19,644 bases of DNA from assembly GCA_037384645.1 (NCBI GenBank), contig JARRNT010000070.1, positions 1 to 19,644 on the forward strand. Direction: 5' to 3'. Of the stretch, positions 15,572-19,644 are shown piece by piece. This stretch comes from RI-92 sp037384645 (GTDB lineage Bacteria; Pseudomonadota; Gammaproteobacteria; UBA6429; Thiohalophilaceae). The notes under the pieces were generated by a model. The model searched no databases and was not told the DNA's origin. It worked only from the letters and a program-made list of their open reading frames with translations. Made by a program: the position numbers and the translations under genes. Positions within the stretch are counted from its first letter, which is position 1; the number at the start of each line of letters is the position of its first letter.

Positions 15572-17425
15572 TTACTTCTTCAATTGCGATAAATCACGTA
15601 CAGCACCACGCGACGCCGAGGTTGTAAGTGCCGCATAGGCCTGTAGCGCGGCAGAAACATAACGTTCACGCTTTAACGGCAGCCACGCAGCTTCACCCTT
15701 CGCATTCATTGCTTCACGCCGGGATGCTAACTCGTCATCAGAAATCAAAACCGCGATTGAGCGATTCGGGATGTCGATTTCTATGATGTCACCTTCCTGC
15801 ACCAGCCCAATGTTTCCGCCCTCGGCCGCCTCGGGGGAACAATGACCAATCGACAGGCCGGAGGTACCACCGGAAAAACGACCATCCGTGATCAAGGCAC
15901 ATGCCTTGCCCAGGCCCTTGGATTTCAGATAGCTCGTCGGATACAGCATCTCCTGCATCCCCGGCCCCCCTTTTGGACCTTCGTAACGGATGATAACGAC
16001 GTCTCCTGCCACGATCTCATCGCCCAGGATTGCAGCCACAGCAGCTTCCTGACTCTCATAGATACGTGCCTGACCTGAGAATTTCAGAATGGATTCATCC
16101 ACACCTGCAGTTTTTACAATACAGCCATCTTGCGCAAGATTGCCAAACAACACGGCCAGACCACCATCTTGCGAATAGGCATGTGCCTTATCCCGGATAC
16201 AACCCGCCGCCCGGTCTGTATCCAGTGATGGCCACTTTGTATCCTGGCTGAATGCCACCTGTGTCGGAATCCCGCCGGGACCGGCCAGATAGCGGGCTTT
16301 TGCCGCCGTGTTCTTGCTGTCCATGATATCCCAGCTCGCAAATGCATCCGCCATCGTTGGCGTATGGATAGTATGGCACTCACGATTAATCAGACCTGCA
16401 CGATCCAGCTCGGCCAGGATTCCAAGCACACCACCTGCACGATGAACGTCCTCCATGTGATATAGCGGTGTTGACGGGGCCACTTTACAGAGATTTGGGA
16501 CTTTGCGGCTCATCCGGTCGATATCTTTCATGGTGAAAGCCACGTCCGCTTCATGCGCCGCCGCCAACAAATGCAGGACGGTATTAGTGGAACCACCCAT
16601 TGCAATGTCCAGCGCCATCGCGTTTTCGAACGCCTGATAAGTCGCAATACTGCGTGGCAGTACGGAAGCGTCATCTTTTTCGTAGTATCGTTTGGCCAGT
16701 TCAACGATCAAACGACCGGCCTCAAGGAACAGCTTCTCGCGCTCCGCATGGGTTGCCAGCAGAGACCCGTTACCTGGCAAAGATAAACCCAGCGCCTCGG
16801 TCAAACAATTCATTGAGTTGGCGGTAAACATACCCGAGCATGAACCGCAGGTCGGACATGCGGAACGTTCGATCTGTGCGACATCTTCATCGGATTCATT
16901 CGGATTCGCCGCAGATACCATGGCATCAACCAGGTCCAGACGGATTTCGCCCTTGCTTGCCAGGCGCGTCTTGCCGGCCTCCATCGGTCCGCCGGAGACA
17001 AATACCGTCGGAATATTCAACCGCAACGCGGCATTCAGCATACCCGGTGTAATCTTGTCACAATTGGAGATACACACGAGCGCATCGGCACAATGCGCGT
17101 TCACCATGTATTCGACGCTATCGGCGATGATGTCACGCGACGGCAGGGAATACAGCATGCCACCATGTCCCATTGCAATACCATCATCCACTGCGATGGT
17201 GTTGAACTCTTTGGCAACTCCACCGGCTTTTTCGATTTCTCTGGCGACCAGCTGACCAAGATCTTTCAGGTGTACGTGACCGGGCACGAACTGCGTAAAC
17301 GAATTGGCAATCGCAATGATCGGCTTTTCAAAATCATCTTCTTTCATGCCGGTGGCGCGCCACAGAGCACGCGCGCCTGCCATATTACGACCATGCGTCG
17401 TCGTTCGAGATCGATATTGAGGCAT
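15572..17425 (-). CDS. ilvD: Dihydroxy-acid dehydratase
   Basis: 617 residues, very close to E. coli IlvD (616) in length and sequence throughout. It removes water from 2,3-dihydroxy-3-methylvalerate and 2,3-dihydroxyisovalerate in isoleucine, valine and pantothenate synthesis in the cytoplasm, using an iron-sulfur cluster. The cluster motifs CISNCDKITPGM (C122) and SACPTCGSCSGMF (C190, C193, C196) are present. So are VDDGIAMGHGGM, GGSTNTVLHLLA and DGRFSGGTSGLSIGH. The ATG at 17423-17425 has a GAGGAA site 7 bases upstream and a recognisable promoter. It stands alone between the tRNA units and cbbR and is not with other ilv genes. Confidence 0.97.
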   Translation of the reverse strand: MPQYRSRTTTHGRNMAGARALWRATGMKEDDFEKPIIAIANSFTQFVPGHVHLKDLGQLVAREIEKAGGVAKEFNTIAVDDGIAMGHGGMLYSLPSRDIIADSVEYMVNAHCADALVCISNCDKITPGMLNAALRLNIPTVFVSGGPMEAGKTRLASKGEIRLDLVDAMVSAANPNESDEDVAQIERSACPTCGSCSGMFTANSMNCLTEALGLSLPGNGSLLATHAEREKLFLEAGRLIVELAKRYYEKDDASVLPRSIATYQAFENAMALDIAMGGSTNTVLHLLAAAHEADVAFTMKDIDRMSRKVPNLCKVAPSTPLYHMEDVHRAGGVLGILAELDRAGLINRECHTIHTPTMADAFASWDIMDSKNTAAKARYLAGPGGIPTQVAFSQDTKWPSLDTDRAAGCIRDKAHAYSQDGGLAVLFGNLAQDGCIVKTAGVDESILKFSGQARIYESQEAAVAAILGDEIVAGDVVIIRYEGPKGGPGMQEMLYPTSYLKSKGLGKACALITDGRFSGGTSGLSIGHCSPEAAEGGNIGLVQEGDIIEIDIPNRSIAVLISDDELASRREAMNAKGEAAWLPLKRERYVSAALQAYAALTTSASRGAVRDLSQLKK

Positions 17426-17460
17426 TACCTGCTTCCTCGCTATTTCTTCACAAAACTCGG

Positions 17461-17489
17461 ATTATCCTGTCCCCGCACGGGTCAGGCAA
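17461..17489 (-). promoter_or_regulatory. Sigma70-type promoter of ilvD
   Basis: On the minus strand TTGCCT (-35, 17484-17489) and GATAAT (-10, 17461-17466) are separated by exactly 17 bases. The predicted start near 17454 leaves a leader of about 28 bases containing the GAGGAA ribosome site. No attenuator or leader peptide fits in that length. Confidence 0.65.
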
Positions 17490-17644
17490 TTGCGTTTGAT
17501 GGTTTTTCAGCAATAAATGCTAAAAATCGTACATTTATCCAGAACAGCCATGAAGGTGGTGGCGAGACTGTTTTAACACGCGTTGGCCCGCCTGATCAGC
17601 GCGAACTTTATTATGATTTCTATACGCCGGTAAGGACGGAATCG

Positions 17645-18661
17645 CTAACCGGGAGTGGAATGCTCACTGGCCTCAATCAGACCCGGCCAGACCTCGACCA
17701 GGTGTTCGCGGATTCTGGGCTCACTCTCGATGGCATAGTCCAGGAAGGCTTTGGCTACCAGGGACAGATCCTTACCCTTGGGATGGACCATGAACCAGTT
17801 GCGCAGGATGGGAAAGCCATCAACGTCCAGGACCGCAACCGGCCCATCACTGCCCTCCAGGGTCAGTGAGTGCAGGGACAGGATAGAGACACCCAGGCCA
17901 CCAACGATGGCGTGCTTAATGGCCTCGTTACTGCCCAGTTCCATGCGGACCCGCGGGCGCAAACCGGCGGCAGCAAACACGCGCATGGTGGCATCACGTA
18001 TCCCGGAGCCCGGTTCGCGCAGGATAAAAGGCTCTTCGGCGATCGCAGACAGGGGAATCTTTTTCTTGCCGACCAGGGGATGATCGCGCGGCACCATGAC
18101 CACCAGCGGATTGGGCGCAAAGGCGTAGGCCTCCACGTCAATTTCATCGGCCGGCGTCTGGCCCATGATATACAGGTCATCTTCGTTGGCCTGCATACGG
18201 TCAATGACACGATCCCGATTAGTCACCTTGAGCGAGACCTCGATGCCCTGGTGCATATGGCTGAACTCACCGAGCAACTCAGGCGCAATATATTTTGCCG
18301 TACTGACCACGCACAGACGCAGCCGCCCTCGCTTGATCCCTTTGATATCGGCGATCTTCATCTCCAGGTTGGCGAGGGTTTCGAAAATATCCCGGCAGGC
18401 CTCGTATAGCTCCTGCGCGGCCTGGGTGGGTTTGACGCTGCGGCCGACATGCTCGAACAGGGGCAGACCCATGGCCTCGGCCAGCTTTTTCACCTGCATG
18501 GACACCGTTGGCTGGGTCAGGAACAACTCTTCAGACGCGCGGGTGAAATTGCCGTGACGTACGATGGCCTCGAACACCTGGAGTTGGCGCAGGGTGGCGT
18601 GCCGAATCAGGTAATCCGGCATGGCGATGGGAGGATTGTAATCGTTATCCGGTGGCGGCAC
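17645..18661 (-). CDS. cbbR: LysR-type regulator, CbbR-like
   Basis: 338 residues from a GTG at 18659-18661, preceded by GAGGAT about 8 bases upstream. An internal ATG at 18620-18622 (MPDYLIRHATLRQLQ) would give 325 residues and fits the usual LysR start, but it lacks a ribosome site. The winged-helix domain (about 20-75) reads LRQLQVFEAIVRHGNFTRAS and LTQPTVSMQVKKL. The effector domain (about 105-310) contains VVSTAKYIAPELLGEF, MGQTPADEIDVEAYAF and EPGSGIRDA, typical of CbbR proteins. These activate Calvin-cycle operons in response to metabolites such as NADPH or RuBP. A mcdAB-like pair lies directly upstream on the same strand, which supports the carbon-fixation assignment. CbbR is often divergent from its target, but here it is co-directional. 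Another CysB/CmpR-type regulator is the main alternative. Confidence 0.82.
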   Translation of the reverse strand: MPPPDNDYNPPIAMPDYLIRHATLRQLQVFEAIVRHGNFTRASEELFLTQPTVSMQVKKLAEAMGLPLFEHVGRSVKPTQAAQELYEACRDIFETLANLEMKIADIKGIKRGRLRLCVVSTAKYIAPELLGEFSHMHQGIEVSLKVTNRDRVIDRMQANEDDLYIMGQTPADEIDVEAYAFAPNPLVVMVPRDHPLVGKKKIPLSAIAEEPFILREPGSGIRDATMRVFAAAGLRPRVRMELGSNEAIKHAIVGGLGVSILSLHSLTLEGSDGPVAVLDVDGFPILRNWFMVHPKGKDLSLVAKAFLDYAIESEPRIREHLVEVWPGLIEASEHSTPG

Positions 18662-18743
18662 GTGGGTATATCCTCAGAACAATAGAAAAAGCCTGAGTAT
18701 ATTACCCCGAATATTTATAGAATAAAATATATATAATATATGA

Positions 18744-18769
18744 ATTCCATAGATAAATATCTATGGAAT
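18744..18769. promoter_or_regulatory. Perfect AT-rich inverted repeat between mcdB and cbbR
   Basis: ATTCCATAGAT and ATCTATGGAAT form an 11-bp perfect stem with loop AAAT inside a very AT-rich 117-base gap. No T-tract follows directly in the direction of transcription, so it is a poor intrinsic terminator. It lies about 95 bases before the cbbR start. It may be an operator for cbbR or a transcript-end or processing hairpin for mcdAB. The sequence does not decide between these. Confidence 0.4.
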
Positions 18770-18778
18770 AGGCCATGC

Positions 18779-19018
18779 TCAGTCAGGCCAGATACGACCA
18801 CCGCTCTGGTAGGGATCGCTCGCCGGCATCGGCCGGGCGGAAGTCGCCGCCCCGGCTTTCGCCGTTTTGGCCGCAGCGGGCTTTTTCGCCGGTTTCGCCG
18901 CTGGCGGGGCATAGGTCTCGGCGTGGGCCTGCTTGACGTCAGGCTGGTCGTTGATCACCTCCTTGGTCTTGCGCATGGAGTTCAACAGCTTTTCGCGCGC
19001 CTTATCTTTCGTACTCAT
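18779..19018 (-). CDS. McdB-like small partner of the ParA-type ATPase
   Basis: 79 residues. The charged helical N-terminus (STKDKAREKLLNSMRKTKE) is followed by a low-complexity Ala/Lys/Pro region (about 36-62) and the C-terminal end GGRIWPD with W77 three residues from the end. It overlaps the ParA-type gene as ATGA, so both come from one message. In carboxysome-positioning systems the ATPase McdA is followed by a small disordered McdB. As I recall from published work, McdB proteins have a conserved tryptophan at the extreme C-terminus. Size, composition, overlap and the terminal Trp all match. No similarity search was possible, so another cargo adaptor of a ParA-like ATPase remains possible. 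Confidence 0.6.
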   Translation of the reverse strand: MSTKDKAREKLLNSMRKTKEVINDQPDVKQAHAETYAPPAAKPAKKPAAAKTAKAGAATSARPMPASDPYQSGGRIWPD

Positions 19019-19641
19019 ACTCTGATTACCTCGTTGATTAATTCATCTAGCTCTCTGGCTGCCTCTTCGCCACGCTTGCCCATGTCAAACACGGTACGAC
19101 CTTCGAGGGCGCTCGCCTTGTACACGGCCCGCTTGCGCACGGCAGTCGCGGCAACCGGCACGGCAATTTCAGCCAGTGCTTCCTTGATCAGTTGTGACAG
19201 TGTACTGCGACTTTCCATCTGATTAACCACGAGTATCGCACGCAGCAGCGGGTTGACCTGTTTTGCCTCTGTGATTGCCTGTTCGATATGCACGGTCGCC
19301 CACAGGTCCACCGGGGAAGGCTGTACCGGTACCATGGCAACGTCAGCCATTTTTAATATGGCATCGGTCTGGGGCGCATGTACCGAGGGCGGGCAGTCGG
19401 CAATGACATAGGCATAGCGACCTTTGAGGTTTTCGAGCTGGTCGGGTAGTGCGGCTTCCGCCTGGAAAACCGGCGTGACCCTTTGCCCGTCCGAATTGGC
19501 ATGCCAGTGGCTGGACGAAGCCTGCGGGTCTGCATCCACAATGACTGTCTCTCCGTAGCGTGCGAGCCCCGCTGCCAGATTGACCGAGTGGGTGGTCTTG
19601 CCTGCGCCTCCTTTATTTCCAACGAACGCGATAACAGGCAT
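19015..19641 (-). CDS. ParA/MinD-family ATPase, McdA-like (carboxysome positioning)
   Basis: 208 residues, apparently complete. The ATG is at 19639-19641, three bases from the window edge, so its ribosome site cannot be seen. The deviant Walker A KGGAGKTT (10-17) has the signature lysine K10. VDADPQ follows at 35-40 and DCPPS is the switch-II region. The short length without an N-terminal DNA-binding domain marks an orphan or type Ib ParA, not a plasmid or chromosome type Ia protein. Such ATPases form nucleoid-bound gradients that position cargo. The tightly coupled small Trp-ended partner and the adjacent cbbR favour McdA of an alpha-carboxysome locus. Chromosomal ParA would come with ParB, which is absent. 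Positioning of another cargo is the alternative. Confidence 0.7.
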   Translation of the reverse strand: MPVIAFVGNKGGAGKTTHSVNLAAGLARYGETVIVDADPQASSSHWHANSDGQRVTPVFQAEAALPDQLENLKGRYAYVIADCPPSVHAPQTDAILKMADVAMVPVQPSPVDLWATVHIEQAITEAKQVNPLLRAILVVNQMESRSTLSQLIKEALAEIAVPVAATAVRKRAVYKASALEGRTVFDMGKRGEEAARELDELINEVIRV

Positions 19642-19644
19642 GTC

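Noticed and set aside
17093..17869. A 258-codon open frame on the plus strand spanning the ilvD start, the gap and the cbbR end
   Set aside because: Most of it is antisense to two strongly supported genes, it shows no recognisable domain, and it would cover the ilvD promoter. It is best explained as a shadow frame.

Overview
The window reads as a chromosomal segment of a sulfur-oxidising, probably autotrophic gammaproteobacterium. The evidence is a Tat-exported SoxY at the left edge, a CbbR-type LysR regulator and a ParA-type ATPase/small-partner pair of the carboxysome-positioning kind at the right edge, and a Pseudomonas-like lptM-lysA-dapF-DUF484-xerC block between them. Coding density is high and no prophage, IS element or CRISPR array is visible. 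Genus and species cannot be fixed from this sequence.

Left region (1-4347, all on the minus strand): a two-TM membrane protein of unknown function, a membrane sensor kinase, an NtrC-type sigma54-activating response regulator, and the 5' end of soxY. The soxY leader holds a well-spaced -24/-12 element and, about 60 bases upstream of it, a perfect 17-base palindrome. Kinase, regulator and promoter therefore form a self-consistent circuit for thiosulfate oxidation.

Middle region (4400-14903): the lptM-lysA-dapF-DUF484-xerC operon on the plus strand (outer-membrane lipoprotein, the last steps of DAP/lysine synthesis, chromosome dimer resolution). Next come a convergent 987-residue outer-membrane protein joining a zinc-protease-like domain, a beta-propeller and a C-terminal barrel, a small secreted protein, a Rep helicase carrying an exact 45-bp in-frame tandem duplication, and a membrane-anchored dihaem cytochrome c made of two nearly identical domains.

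Right region (14904-19644): tRNA-Arg(CCG) followed by two diverged tandem units. Each unit starts with a terminator-like hairpin, holds an inverted T-arm remnant, then a T-arm interrupted by a chain of tiny perfect hairpins, and ends in a copy of the tRNA 3' end. This is the most unusual structure in the window. It is followed by ilvD with a recognisable sigma70 promoter, cbbR, and an overlapping mcdA/mcdB-like pair read towards cbbR. That arrangement suggests that RuBisCO/carboxysome genes lie just beyond the right edge.
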